Source: Endomychus coccineus
Lineage: Eukaryota; Arthropoda; Insecta; Coleoptera; Endomychidae
Assembly: GCA_958510875.1 (NCBI GenBank)
Contig: CAUEHT010000004.1
Location: forward strand, 1 to 64,000
Reading direction: 5' to 3'
DNA: 64,000 nucleotides
Positions 47,785 through 59,440 of this stretch are shown in pieces. The first letter of the stretch is position 1. Each line of letters begins with the position of its first letter. Under the pieces are notes generated by a model that worked only from the letters and a program-made list of their open reading frames with translations, ran no database searches and had not been told where the DNA came from. A program made the translations under genes and the position numbers.

Positions 47785-49587
47785 ATTTGTCCACTTCTTT
47801 TAGTTACATTATGCTCGCTGCATCAGTCAGTTTCTGAATATCACCGACACAAACCAAGAGGACCTCCAGGACCTTCCCCACACCTGCAGTATGTGAAATG
47901 GCAACAACAACAACAACAACATCATCATTTTCCGCAAAGAAGACCATCAAATAGATCACGTCCGACTGCTGTTCTAATGCCACCAATGCACAACATTCCC
48001 ATAGATCTACAATCGTCTCCTTCCAGGCCCATAGTAGCACCTCCTGTACGAGCGTTTTGGAAAAAAACAGAAGCAACTTTCAGAACGAACATACCCGAGA
48101 AACCACAATTCAGCATTAAAAACGACGAACAACAATTTTCTTCTCCCAAAGTGATTGCACAAGAATATGATATCCACATTCAAACAAATAGTATACCAAC
48201 ACATACCAATCCTATCGAACAGGTTGGTGAAAAAGGACCAATACATACAATACCAGCACCTAATTTAAGTCCTGCGGATAGACCCGCTAATATTGAGAAT
48301 GTCAGGAGTGTCCATCAAACGGCGTATTTGAGTGACCAACAAGCACATCAGTATCATGTTACTGAATCGCCTGAATTCGCAATCAAACACAAACCCTATA
48401 GAGTTCAACAAATAATACAATTCTCTCAAGATTCTCAAGCACAAACGTTGCAAGATGCTGGATCTGGTCTGCACGCATACGGTTTGAACTCCTTGAATCA
48501 ACAGCAAACATCGCCTCTTCCACAAGAGTTGTATTTCAACTTGCAAGATAATTCACATATATCACCTCTCAACTCGGAAGATATATATCAGATTCATTCT
48601 GATTATTCTCATGCCCAAGAGTTGACTTCCATTTCTGCAGGAGTTAATCAAGAACTGTTGCGTAAATTACCTAATTATCAAGCTCTGATATCTCAAAATC
48701 CTCAATTATCATCACATGAACCTCAATTACAGTCCCGACAACCACAACTGTTTCAACCCCAGCATAATTACATTCAGCAAATTCATGAACGGCAACAGCA
48801 GCAGCAAATATTGAAGGAGCAGCAGCGATTGCAGCAGCAACAACAATTGCCGCAACAACAACAGTTACATCAAAAACGATTACTGCATCAGCAAAAAGAA
48901 GAACGATACAAACAACAACACCAATACCGCATACAAGAACAAGAAGCACTAGATAAAATTAGCAAACAACCAGAACTGCATTCATTCGATTATAATGAAC
49001 ACGATTATCAGAAACAGAATTCGCAGAACTTCAAGTTGTCTTCTTTAGTTTCGGCAGGGTATAATTTGGATTCAGAAGTTATAGCGTCAGAGGTAGTTCA
49101 TCAAACTATAGCTCGCAGTCCTTTAGATTCACTAGCTCGGTCTCAATATGTCAAAAACTATTTTAGCACCAAAGGAGAGAGCATAGCGAGTAACGATGTG
49201 GGGCCAGATGCTAAGCCCAGCTTCAATGAATCGTCAGACGGGACTAGAGATGATGAAAAGATTTCATCAGATTCTTTTTACGCGTTTCTACCCAATAAGG
49301 AAACGGCAGATGTCCTCGCTTCTCTGCAAGCAGCTGGAAAAGTCAATAATCATCTAATGCACTCATCTAATAATGAACCGCATGTCAAATCTGAAATGTC
49401 GATTTATGTGCCTGATGATGAGGATGAAGGAGAATCTATGTTCGAAGATCCCGAAAGAAATTCCGAGAACCAAAACAATGTTGGAGATATCGATAATACA
49501 AGTGAAGTAGACGACGATGGAGAAAACTTGGAACAGATAGGTACTTCATTTGGAGATAAAATCAAACCGAAGAACAATAATTATTGA
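47785..49587 (+). CDS. Gln-rich, probably secreted host protein, 3' terminal exon
   Basis: A 601-codon open exon with no transposon similarity. The upstream in-frame start is only a TTG, so the real start is in an earlier exon. The acceptor TTTTTTTCTTCCAG ends at 47784. The exon opens with a hydrophobic stretch, ICPLLLVTLCSLHQSVSE, that looks like the core and cleavage region of a signal peptide, then a Pro/His stretch (YHRHKPRGPPGPSP). Q runs occur near residue 39 and in a long QQ-rich middle (about residues 320-390, with predicted coiled-coil character). The C-terminal part is conserved-looking and non-repetitive (DSFYAFLPNKETADVLASLQ), followed by an acidic tail (DDEDEGESMFEDPE). Function is unknown. 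It may be an extracellular or cuticle-associated protein, but that is inference. Confidence 0.7.
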   Translation: MCPLLLVTLCSLHQSVSEYHRHKPRGPPGPSPHLQYVKWQQQQQQHHHFPQRRPSNRSRPTAVLMPPMHNIPIDLQSSPSRPIVAPPVRAFWKKTEATFRTNIPEKPQFSIKNDEQQFSSPKVIAQEYDIHIQTNSIPTHTNPIEQVGEKGPIHTIPAPNLSPADRPANIENVRSVHQTAYLSDQQAHQYHVTESPEFAIKHKPYRVQQIIQFSQDSQAQTLQDAGSGLHAYGLNSLNQQQTSPLPQELYFNLQDNSHISPLNSEDIYQIHSDYSHAQELTSISAGVNQELLRKLPNYQALISQNPQLSSHEPQLQSRQPQLFQPQHNYIQQIHERQQQQQILKEQQRLQQQQQLPQQQQLHQKRLLHQQKEERYKQQHQYRIQEQEALDKISKQPELHSFDYNEHDYQKQNSQNFKLSSLVSAGYNLDSEVIASEVVHQTIARSPLDSLARSQYVKNYFSTKGESIASNDVGPDAKPSFNESSDGTRDDEKISSDSFYAFLPNKETADVLASLQAAGKVNNHLMHSSNNEPHVKSEMSIYVPDDEDEGESMFEDPERNSENQNNVGDIDNTSEVDDDGENLEQIGTSFGDKIKPKNNNY

Positions 49588-50829
49588 TCCATATTCCAAT
49601 TTACTTGAGACTATATAGACTGTTCTTCATATATCAATTTTTTGAAGCGATATCGTCATTAAATCATGGTCAGGTTTAGGACTAGGCCGATCAGGCTGAT
49701 GCTAATAGGCACCCACCATGAAAGGTTCTCACCAACTTTGTGCTGATGATCTTTTTCGATATACATTTTTGCAAGAGTGGGAGGAAATGCTAAGAGATGA
49801 TAATCATATCAGATTAAAATATGTCTCTGATTGTCAATCCCAATATTGCGATCAACTCTACTCACTTCTTTCCTTCAACGTTCGTTTGAGATTGATTTTC
49901 CGAGAAAATTGAATCACTCATATAGGCACCTACCAAAGTATGCCTAGGGCTTCGTGTGAACTGAATCCAGCCCTGTGTCTGGTGATGATAAATTCTCGAT
50001 TATTTCGACATCATTCGATACAGATTCAAATGTTGCACAGCGTTCATAAGAAATCATCTCTGTGATGTTTCTGTTCTGTTCGCAGTTTCATTACAAGAGT
50101 AATGGAGCAATTTCTGTATACTACCGGGATAACAAAAATTATCTTGGTCAAGGGTGGTTGTGGAATCTGAAACGTGTGGTTTTGAAAATATAAAATTATA
50201 AACTTCATTCGATTTGGAATTTTAGAATAAGGATATAAATTTTTGTAGATGTTCATTCATATATTTGTATTCTTGCATTGTGAAGAGTTCTGTTACTGAG
50301 CAATTTGAAATTTAATGAGCCATCTATTCGTAATATTTCATACATGAAAGGGTTGTCCTCATTTAAATCAGTTGTTGACGGTCATCTCTGTCTCACCATG
50401 TGAATAACACTGCATATACATATACCTTTCAACTTGATGGATTTGTCAACATAGTCACTAGCACGTTAGTTGCCCAAATATTTTTCCAATAATTCTCTCC
50501 AAACAATACGATAAGAATGAGCGTTTCAAATTTGGTATAAATTTGTTGCAAAAGAGGTTATACTTATGACCCAAAAGTTTACTGTGTAAATGACAAAGAT
50601 CCAAATGTTAGTTCATCAACAGAAATTGTATTGCAACTCATGGAACCACTGATTTATAAAGATAGAATTTTCTCCGCCAATAATGATAACACAAGTGTTA
50701 CTATTGCTCAGGAGCTTTTAAGTCGAGAATTCTTATTGGCCGCTCGGAAAGAAAAATAAAATTGAATAATACTGATGTAACAACCAAACACTCAAATAGG
50801 GCGGAATAATTGCAAGAGAACATATAATC
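49588..50829. other. Intergenic; carries a lone transposon end
   Basis: A possible poly(A) signal, ATTAAA, lies near 49659. 50124-50187 (CCGGGATAACAAAAATTATC...) is a single terminal repeat of the 997-bp TA-element family. Nothing else was recognised. Confidence 0.5.
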
Positions 50830-51905
50830 CAGGCTGTGAACTGGGATTTTAGCTATAAAAAAAAAACATGTAAGTTCGAATCAAAAAATTCTTCTCGCAA
50901 TAGCTTCAGGAGGTTCTCAGGATCATTCATACACCTCAAAACCTCTTGAAAACCCCAACCCCATCCATTGGGGGCGAAAATGGCCCGGAATCTCCAACTC
51001 TTGAATTGTATTTTCTACAAAAGAAGGTATTTTGGCATTTCGAATGCACCTAGGAGGTTTTTTGGGTCGCTGAACACGAATCCGTGGCCAGATATACTTG
51101 CAATCTGTCGTAGGGGTGATAAAATCGACATAATTGGCCAATTTTGCACCCCCTATATGTTATTTTGCAATTTACGTGTTTTAGGCATTTCGAATGCACC
51201 AAGGAGGTTTTTTTGGTCGCTGAATACGATTCCGAAGCAAGATTTACTCGAATATCATCGTGGGGTGGGAAATTTACAAAAATGGCTAATTTTACGAGCT
51301 TCTAAATTTTTATTATTTTTGCATTTCAAAATTACTTCGAAGTAAATCTGGCTTCGAATTCGTATTCAGCGACCCAACAAAAACCCTTGATGCATTCGAA
51401 ATGCCAAAAACACGTAAATTGCAGAATAACATAGAGGGGTGCAAACTTGGCCAATTTCGTCGATTTTACCACCCCTACGATGGATTGCAAGTAAATGTGG
51501 CTACCGATTCCTGATCAGCGACCCAAACAATCTTCTTGGTGTATTCGAAATGCCTAATACACGTAAATTGCAAAATAACATATTGGGGGTGCGAAATTAG
51601 ACAATTTCGTCGATTTGACTACCCCTACGATTGATTTCAAGTAAATCTGGCTACGTATTCGTGTTCAGCGACCCAATAAACCCCCTAGGTGCACTGGAAA
51701 TGCCAAAATACCTTTTTTTGTAGAAAATACAATTCAAGACTTGGATATTTCGGGCCATTTTCACCCTCAATGGGTGGGGTTGGGGTTCCCAAGAGGTTTC
51801 AAGGTGTGTGAATGATCCTGAAAACCTCCTGAAGTTAATGCAAAAAAAATTGTTTAGTTCGAACTAACATGTTTTTTTTTCCGGTTCATAGCCTGAACTA
51901 AAATA
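50830..51905. mobile_element. Foldback element built from ~150-170-bp tandem units
   Basis: The outer arms (about 50830-51030 and 51715-51905) mirror each other: CTCAGGATCATTCATACACC with its complement near 51810, and ACATGT plus an A/T run at the ends. Inside, units holding GGCATTTCGAATGCACC and GGTCGCTGAACACGAATCC occur twice in direct and three times in inverted orientation. Open frames over the units give repeated peptides (GISNAPRRFF, twice), which is a by-product of the DNA repeat. Confidence 0.75.
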
Positions 51906-52617
51906 GTTGTTCTGAAGTGACGGGACAAGCAAGGTGTAGGTACTTACGATACTCACGATGTGTAGGTACATACTTTGTACATGTCAAACAGCAGCTACAA
52001 GTCAAGTAAAAGAAATTGGCAAAGCTGGAGACAACAAAATCTAAGTTTCCTAGCTAATTATGCATCAAAATTTATTGCTTACAATGTTTTTTTCATGTAC
52101 ATGAATGTGAAATAACACGTTCAAAAAATTGTTTTCCTCTCTTTTTTCAGTTTATCCATGTGGACTTAAAATTCACTTATAGAATAATAATATTAATTTC
52201 TTAATAATAATTTTGGTTTTGTGATTATTATTAAAAAAGAACCAAAATTTGCGAGGTGCAGAAGTTGTTTGTGGCCATCAGGCCTCATATTTTAATATCC
52301 CATATGAAGCTATGCATTTCGTGACCCTTACTGCAGATTGCAGCATATGAAGTGGAAGCAAGCAGTGAATCTCAAGGCGGTTAACGTGCTAGAGTTCTAA
52401 CTTTAATGTGACAAGGATCTTGTACTACGATTTCATAATGATCTCATTTACTTAACCATTTCTTGCCATTAACTTTTTTATTTATTATAATTATTCATAT
52501 GTTATATTTTGATGTAAGTTGGTTAATAATAAAATATTATTATTTTTGGCGATATTTTCTTTTCCCCCTTTTCTTAGATTCAGAATGCGACACCAATATT
52601 TTAAGGTGACTACTAAA
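51906..52617. other. AT-rich, nothing recognised
   Basis: No coding or repeat signal could be supported. Confidence 0.35.
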
Positions 52618-53160
52618 TTAAATGTTCGGAAACACTTTTTGTACATTCCCACAATTACTTGGTCCACAGATTATTGTTCGTGAAGTATTTGTCAGCAAAG
52701 AGCTGTGACGTTGTGATTGTTCAATATTTTCAATGCTTGGTCCTGAATTCATAATATTCAACGAGTCTTTCTGCTTAACGATCTTCATGTTGCCTAGAGG
52801 AGCATCGAAATCATACTGAAACATATGTTAATAAGCATTTGTTTATATACTAGTTGATTATATTATATTGTGTTTGTCTATTTCAAATGAAAGTATATAT
52901 ACATGTTAGATGTATGTATAGCTTTCAAAACTTTTGCGATAACGCCCTTTGTTCATGTCAGTCTTTGTTCATCATAAGGAATCCATATTTATCTTTCCAA
53001 CATGCGCTACATATCTCTTTGAATTTCTCAAGTGACATGTCGGTACTTACACAATCGGTAAATATATGTTTCAAATTGAGTTCATCTTGTTTGAAAATAA
53101 TCAAGCATCTGGCATTGTCGCACAATCCATGTTTTGGGCATTTAGCAAAAGACTGACAAA
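52618..53160 (-). pseudogene. Rearranged fragments of an element- or virus-type P-loop ATPase
   Basis: Two fragments lie on the minus strand. The one at 52824-52618 has SRTIICGPSNCG, a P-loop-like block broken before the expected Lys-Thr. The one at about 53156-52950 contains KQDELNLKHIF, CSACWKDKYGF and neighbouring residues. To my recollection both belong to one family of packaging-ATPase-like proteins common in invertebrate genomes, in which the P-loop comes first. Here the order is reversed, so the locus is permuted or contains two partial copies. Non-functional. The family name is uncertain. Confidence 0.4.
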
Positions 53161-53217
53161 GACAGAAACTATCAATTGAGTTGTGTCTCCCTCTTTAAAA
53201 ATAAGCACTAATTTTCT

Positions 53218-53460
53218 CTTGGAGCACGAGTCTGAGCACGTGACTGAACACGTGTCTGAATGTTGAAGCACGTGCTTAACACGTGTCTGATTATTGAAGC
53301 ACGTGTCTGAGTATTGAAGCACGTGTCTGAGCATGTGACTGAGCACGTGTCTGGATGTTGAAGCACGTGTATGATTATTGAAGCACGTGTCTGCGTATTG
53401 AAGCACGTGTCTGAACACGTGCCTGAATGTTGAAGCACGTGTTGGATCACGAGATAAAAC
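53218..53460. repeat. Minisatellite with twelve CACGTG palindromes
   Basis: Units of about 20 bp such as TTGAAGCACGTGTCTGA repeat over 240 bp. I count 12 exact CACGTG words. Open frames across it on the minus strand are low-complexity by-products. Confidence 0.85.
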
Positions 53461-54269
53461 ATGTGCATGAATGTACTACCTATTCACTTTTTACACTTAA
53501 TGTATTCAACAGTCTTATAACTTCAATTTTACCGTGTGATGAATAATGAGTAGATATCATTATCATTATTACTCGCATTTTAATCCTCATCTGACCATCA
53601 TAGTTCGTGAACGATGGTCGCCAGATTGAAACAGTAACTGCCGCCGGTGACGTCATCATCGTTCGTAAACTATGGTCGCAGAATTGAATCAGTTACTGTC
53701 ATCGGTTTGAAGCAGTGATGTCATCATCGTTCGTAAACTATGGTCGCCGGATCTTCACTTCAATAGAACATCACTTACTCGTCAAAATCATTATGTATTT
53801 TGATACACATAAGGCTATAGTAAGATGTTCTCCCCACCCAATTTGCATGCATCATATTGATTTTACCTCATCAAAAATATGGAAATTAACATTCTGCATA
53901 TCAAGACTTTTCATTTGATACCTATAAAGTTATGGTAGGCGTTCATAGATCCGCCATGACAGTTCACGTGACAGATGCTTCATAGATCCGCCACATCACA
54001 TTCGCCAAGACACAACATGACACCTCGATGAAGACCCACGTGACAGCCGCCATGACAATTCTTTCCACCACCATGATACTTAATGGTTTTGGCTTGAGTT
54101 AGCTCTATAACCTCCAGCTCTATGGTATGTGATAGCCGTCATGACACCTCGTGACATATACCTCGTTGAAGCCCCACGTGACAGACACCCCGTCGAAGTG
54201 ACAGACGTCATGATATCTCACCGCGTGACAGATCATGTGATTTCAAAACCGTGCGAGTCGCACGAGTCG
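53461..54269. other. Short repeats around CGTTCGTAAACTATGGTCGC
   Basis: Three related copies lie near 53606, 53660 and 53727, with a palindromic core like ATAGTTCGTGAAC; a similar motif is near 31270. From 53930 on, words such as CCGCCATGACAG and CACGTGACAG recur irregularly. No gene was seen. Confidence 0.5.
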
Positions 54270-54860
54270 AACTGGTGGTGCCACCTCCACGAAGCAGTCT
54301 GTACCTTTACGCTGTGACGTCACGCGTCTGCCCTGTGATAGCAGCCTGTCATCTTGGATTCGCACGAGTCGGACAAGCCGAACTGGTGGTGCCACCTACA
54401 CGAAGCTGTCTGTACCTTTATGCTGTGACTTCACACGTCTGCCTGTGATAGCAGTCTGTCATCCTGGATTCGCACGAGTCGGACGAGCCGACTGGTGGCG
54501 CCACCTACACGAAGCAGTCTGTACCTTCGATCCGCCATGACAGTTGTCACGCGGTGGCAACACCTCCACGAAGCAGTCTGTACCTTTGGCTCGCCATGAG
54601 TCAGCTGACACGTGGTGGCGACACCTCCACGGAGCAGTCTGTACCTTGGATCCGCCATGACAGCTGTCACGTGGTGTCGACACCTCCACGAAGCTGTATG
54701 TACCTTTGTTCCGCCATGACAGCTGTCACGTGGTGGCGACACCTCTACGAAGCAGTCTGTACCTTTGGTCCATCATGACAGCTGTCACGTGGTGGCGGCA
54801 CCTCCACGAAGCAGTCTATACCTTTTGGCTCGCCATGACAGCTGTCACGTGTTAGTCGCG
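54270..54860 (+). repeat. Tandem repeat with ~110-bp then ~60-bp units
   Basis: The first part has two to three longer units (CACGAAGC-GTCTGTACC plus GTGATAGCAG-CTGTCAT). From 54530 about five units of 60 bp follow, each with CCATGACAGCTGTCACGTGG and ACACCTCCACGAAGCAGTCT. Each 60-bp unit holds the palindrome TGACAGCTGTCA overlapping a CACGTG. Confidence 0.8.
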
Positions 54861-57137
54861 TGACCCTGTACATGTGACATACTTTTTATACACCCTGTAT
54901 ACTCTTTACAAGTACTATCCTTATCTCACACACCTTATCACATACATCCTTTCCTTATCACCTACATCCTTTCAAAACTGATAAGGACAACCTCGCACCG
55001 GATGCACATCGACAGCTAGACGGGAAGTGGAGACCGGATATCCTATCACCAAACTAGTCTTGTTCATCTACTCTATTTGTACTGGCCTATATGTGATAGT
55101 ATTACAATTTACTGTAATGTCACGTTTGACAGATATAGTTCAACGGCAACTTGATGATTATTTTGTTAAATATTCAGCGAAATAAAATACTTTGTATCAA
55201 TCTATTTCCATATTTATTGAGCTTTTGTGAAAAGTTTGTTGATGAAACTGGTTCATTTAGAACTAATTTTTTTGAACATTAGAAATTAGTGGTGGAAGTG
55301 TAAGGTTTTTGAGGCAATTTCTTGTTTATCAATGACCTCAATCTCTTCTGCAACGTATTTTACTCTCAAGGCTCGTAGTGAAACGTGTCCTCCGATTCTT
55401 GATTGATCGGATTACCCAGAACGGCATTTGCTTTAGCAGAAAAGAGGTAAGACGAGTTTCTCAATCGAGAATTTCCGGTACTACGAGGTGGACAAATGTT
55501 GATGGTAATTTAAGAAAAGAACAAGGATAAGTTCAACTTAACAATTTCGGTTTAATTCTTGGTGAATAGTACAGAATTGAAATAATTTAATTTGAAACAA
55601 GGATTTCAAACACTCAATGTCATTGAAGTTTTTCCCGGAGAGACTACTTCTAGATAAACGAAGTTCGAATCTAAAAGTTAAGTAATTTAAAATTATGATA
55701 TGAATACTTAACTTTCAGAAAGGATATTATCTGATAACAGTGAAGGATAAGCAACTGAAATATTAATGAACAATCTAATTGAAATGGTATGTAATTTTCA
55801 TCATTGGTTCAAGTTTGGAGTTAAATATATCGAATTATGTGTAATCAATACTAATTTCAGTAGGATACCACGAATCAGCTGATAATGAAAAATTAGGCAA
55901 TTCAAACAAGAAAGTTACCGTCCCTTGAACCTCGATGAGCTGTGCGTATCTGCTTATATCAGGCTCTGTCAGGAGGCATTCTGCAACGGAACTGGGAGAA
56001 AAGGATGTGGACGTATCGAACATTTTCTACTCTGGGAAGAAAAAACACGAGCAGTATCTTGAACTGAAATTGAGAGACAACAGACAAATCAGTAGGAACC
56101 ACCAAAATATTTCGACTGATTATGCTTCCTATACGGAAATAATACTCAGCTTATTGCAAAAGTTGAACCAACTTATAGAAAATCTATCCTGAAGGGATAA
56201 AAATGAAACTTGACCAATACAAATCATAACTAATAATAGAATTGATTACATGTTTGAAATTTAAGGTAGTTAATCAAAATTGGTTATTGATAGGATCATG
56301 CTAGAATCTGCAAGGAATGAATACTGACAAAAGATATGTTGATTTTATGTGACTGTCTTATTCAATCAATATCAGAACCCATAATTCCAGAAAACAATAA
56401 TTGGAATAGTCAGATTATAAATGTTCACCTAGATCATATATTAATTGCTCCATTTTGTCACCATTAACTCGGCTAGAATTTCAGTTACAAGTTCAGGGGT
56501 TATGAATTCAGGATACCATAACCTGATGCTAAAACTTAGATTCCAATGCAAGTTGAAGAGCGGAATAATACAATGGTTCATACAAGCCGGATCGTCATGA
56601 GGCACAACTAAGAAGGATCTGTCGACTCTCTCATTTCTCCATTCCCAGAAGAGAAATAGTTTTCTCATAGTTTCACTTGCTTTCAAGGATCTGCCTCTAC
56701 AAATGAAAGGATGGGAAGGAAATCTCGCTCTCAAGGATCTGCCTCTACAAGTAAAAGGATAGAAAGGAAATCTCACTCTCAACACAAGGTCAGAACGTTT
56801 CGATATATCTCATCTGTTCATCTGATTCTTGCGTTACAATCTACTTCTACTCAAAGCTAGTTGGCGCATTCATCGATTCATCGGCAGGACAATTCCAGTT
56901 CAGTGAAATCTTCTTAGTTAGGATAAGTTGGTTGAGCCATAGAATTGATTATTTTCTATATATCAACATAAACGAAAAGAGGTTTGATATATGTCAAAGT
57001 TTTGTCACAATTGATAATTTTGTATACAGGTTAGTTGATGGAAATATATTTTAGTTGATTTGAGGTGGGAATAATTTACTGTTTTCTATCTCTGTAAAGC
57101 GAACGGAATTGTTATAGAACAAGCAGGAAATGAAAAT
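54861..57137. other. Non-coding or unassigned
   Basis: AATAAA near 55182 could be a poly(A) signal. A 46-bp motif (AAGGATCTGCCTCTACAA) is duplicated near 56686 and 56733. An 85-codon ORF at 55935-56192 follows a TTTCAG-like site at 55855 but has no recognisable domain. The 5' LTR of the BEL/Pao relic was not found here. Confidence 0.35.
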
Positions 57138-57803
57138 ATGAACTCACAAATGAATAGGGCAAGAGGGCGCTATAATGGAATAATTACTCGTATCGAAAAC
57201 TTCGTGAATTCACTAACACCTGATTCAAAGATAGATGTAAATGAATTAGTTATTCGGGAATCTCTTCTTGTGAAAGCATTTGTTGATCATGATACAGTTC
57301 AGGAAGAAATAGAAGATTCTGCCGATGAAAATTATGATGATCAAATTGCATTACAGCTTCAGGATAGAAATATAATAGAAAACCAATATATTTCTCTTCA
57401 CAGCTAAATAAAAACTTTGATTCAAAAACATTTTATAGATTCTGTCAGAGGTCATTCAAGTGGTTCTGAAATAAATTCACAAATCTCTCAACCAACTGTA
57501 AGAGTGAAACTTCCCAAGATGGATATCCCGACTTTTGATGGAAATTACGGAGAGTGGCGCACATTCATAGATTTATTCACGGCTTCTGTTCACAACGATA
57601 ATTTATATGCAAAATCTCAAGAATTTGTATACTTGAAATCATTTTTGAAAGGAGAACCGCTTCCTCTTATTTGTGAAATGGATATTTCTGATAACAACTA
57701 TAGTAAGGCTATAGATCTGTTAAAAACTCAATATGACAAGAAAATGCCAGCAATAAATTATCATATCATTGGGTTGTTGGAAGTCGACTTCAACGCACAA
57801 TAG
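57138..57803 (+). pseudogene. BEL/Pao gag (relic 1)
   Basis: The first piece (57138-57407) is the helical N-terminus (RGRYNGIITRIENFVNSL). After a stop, the next (57417-57803) contains VKLPKMDIPTFDGNYGEW and FVYLKSFLKGEPLPLI, the DUF1759 core typical of Pao gag. Zinc knuckles are absent because the copy is truncated. Confidence 0.8.
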
Positions 57804-57978
57804 CATATTGTTTAAGATTTGTAAATAATTGTTCCAAGGTTAAATATAAATTCAATGGTCCTCTTCATATTGATGAATTACAAAATTCATTGATGATATT
57901 AGTCAAGTGTATTCAAGGTGTTCAAATTATGAAGGAAATTGAGGATATTACATCTGAAGAGCTGTACAATCAAGTACT

Positions 57979-58525
57979 TTGGCACAATTAAGTCCTTTTT
58001 TGAATGAGAAAGGTATACTTCGTGTGGGAGGAAGGTTATCTCAATCCAATTCATCTTTTTTCCAAAAACATTATATGATTCTACCACCAAAAAATCGTGC
58101 TGTGAAACTGCTGTATACTCAAGAACATCTGGATTTAAATCATGCAGGGCCGCGAACTATTCTCGCTCATCTTAGGTTGAAATTCTGGCCTACAAATGGA
58201 TTGAGACCAACCAAACGAGAAATTGAAAAGTGCGTTACTTGTTTTATGTTTAAAGCATTCTCGTCGCAACAAATAATGAGCTCATAACCCTCTGAAAGAC
58301 TTTCAATTGTACGTCTTTTTCTTAAGGTAGGAGTTGACTTTAGTGGTCCTATTGCGGTTAAGGAATCTCGTCTTCGGAAGAGAGTGATCTCCAAATCATA
58401 CATCTCGTTGTTTGTTTGTATGGTTACAAGTACAGTTCATATCGAACTTGTTTCCAGTCTATCAACAGAAGCGTTTCTCTCAACTCTTAAAAGATTCATT
58501 GCTCGACGTGGATGTCTTCAAAATA
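57979..58525 (+). pseudogene. BEL/Pao integrase, N-terminal and core parts (relic 1)
   Basis: LSPFLNEKGILRVGGRLS and the HLDLNHAGPRTILAHLRLKF zinc-binding region are followed by CVTCF. After a frameshift come VGVDFSGPIAVKESR and SLFVCMVTSTVHIELV, with the first catalytic Asp, then TEAFLSTLKRFIARRGC. The sequence then switches into a hAT fragment. Confidence 0.8.
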
Positions 58526-59440
58526 AAGAAAAATTAATTGAAACATTTGATTTTGTATTAAATAGTGATGACTTTTCAACAGATCAGGTTTCATTAAATG
58601 CTGCTGTTGGTTTAAAATCTTATTTAGAAAATGAAGAATTTTAGTTTTTTCTTGATAATTTTAAATTAATATTTGAACAAACTGATCTCATTTTTCAAAT
58701 TTTACAACATAAATTCACTGATATAATTTATTCAAGAGATCGTTTGAAACATCTTATTGGAAAAATTTCAAGTTTCCGTAATACAGAATTTCATTTTAAT
58801 ATTTCATTTGAAAATTTTTCAACTGATGAGGCTCCTCCCGCGGAAAATAGCACAACGTATAATTTGGTAGACAAGAAACTACATTATAAACAACTTTTTT
58901 ATGAAATTTTAGATACTGTTAAAGGTCAAATTGAGATTCGATTTTCCGATTTACATGAATTTAAGTTTTTTGACTTGACGAATAGAAGATTTTTCGAATC
59001 TTTTTCAAAATAGTTCCCCAATACACTTAAAGATAACTTAGTTCTAAAATATAAATTTTTTGATAAAATAGCAGGGCACAATGAATTATGCGTTATATAC
59101 TCAGATGAAGATATTTTAGGCCAGTATGACATTCACGCCGATATGATAAAATATATGATAGACAATGATTTGCAACAAGTTTTACCTCAGTTTTATAAAC
59201 TACCATTTCTGTCACGTCGGCATCGGTGGAGAGATCATTTTCTACTCTCAAACGAATTAAATACATGCCAAATACAATGGGTCAAAATCGTTTATACAAT
59301 GTTAGTTTAATATCTATTGAAAAAGATTTAGTAAAACACTTAACACAAAATGATACATTTTTTGATAATATTATTGATCATTTTTCGCAATCTAAAGAGC
59401 GTAGAATTCCGTTAATATATAAAAAAAGTTAGTAAAATTA
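58526..59440 (+). pseudogene. hAT transposase C-terminal fragment (ZMYM1-like) inserted in BEL/Pao
   Basis: Pieces include KLIETFDFVLNS, a middle helical region (to 59013), and finally ASVERSFSTLKRIK...NTMGQNRLYNVSLISIEK (59216-59330), the hAT dimerisation domain. There are several stops and one frameshift (near 59220). It differs from the hAT element at 36974-39003. An A-rich stretch (59430-59530) follows before BEL sequence resumes. Confidence 0.75.

Noticed and set aside
47804..48949. Several minus-strand ORFs opposite the Gln-rich exon
   Set aside because: They mirror the CAG/CAA-rich exon (Leu/Val-rich shadows) and show no independent signal.
50968..51345. A 125-aa ORF with internally repeated peptides
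   Set aside because: The repetition follows the foldback DNA units, and the opposite strand also gives open frames.
53101..53468. Cys- and Thr-rich minus-strand ORFs that look like a repeat protein
   Set aside because: They arise in several frames from the CACGTG minisatellite and are by-products of a DNA repeat.
53218..54860. CRISPR-like regular repeats
   Set aside because: Units are contiguous without unique spacers, and the DNA is eukaryotic.
55935..56192. Small host gene (85 codons)
   Set aside because: Possible exon, but there is no recognisable domain, no firm splice pair and a transposon-rich setting; mentioned only in the interval description.
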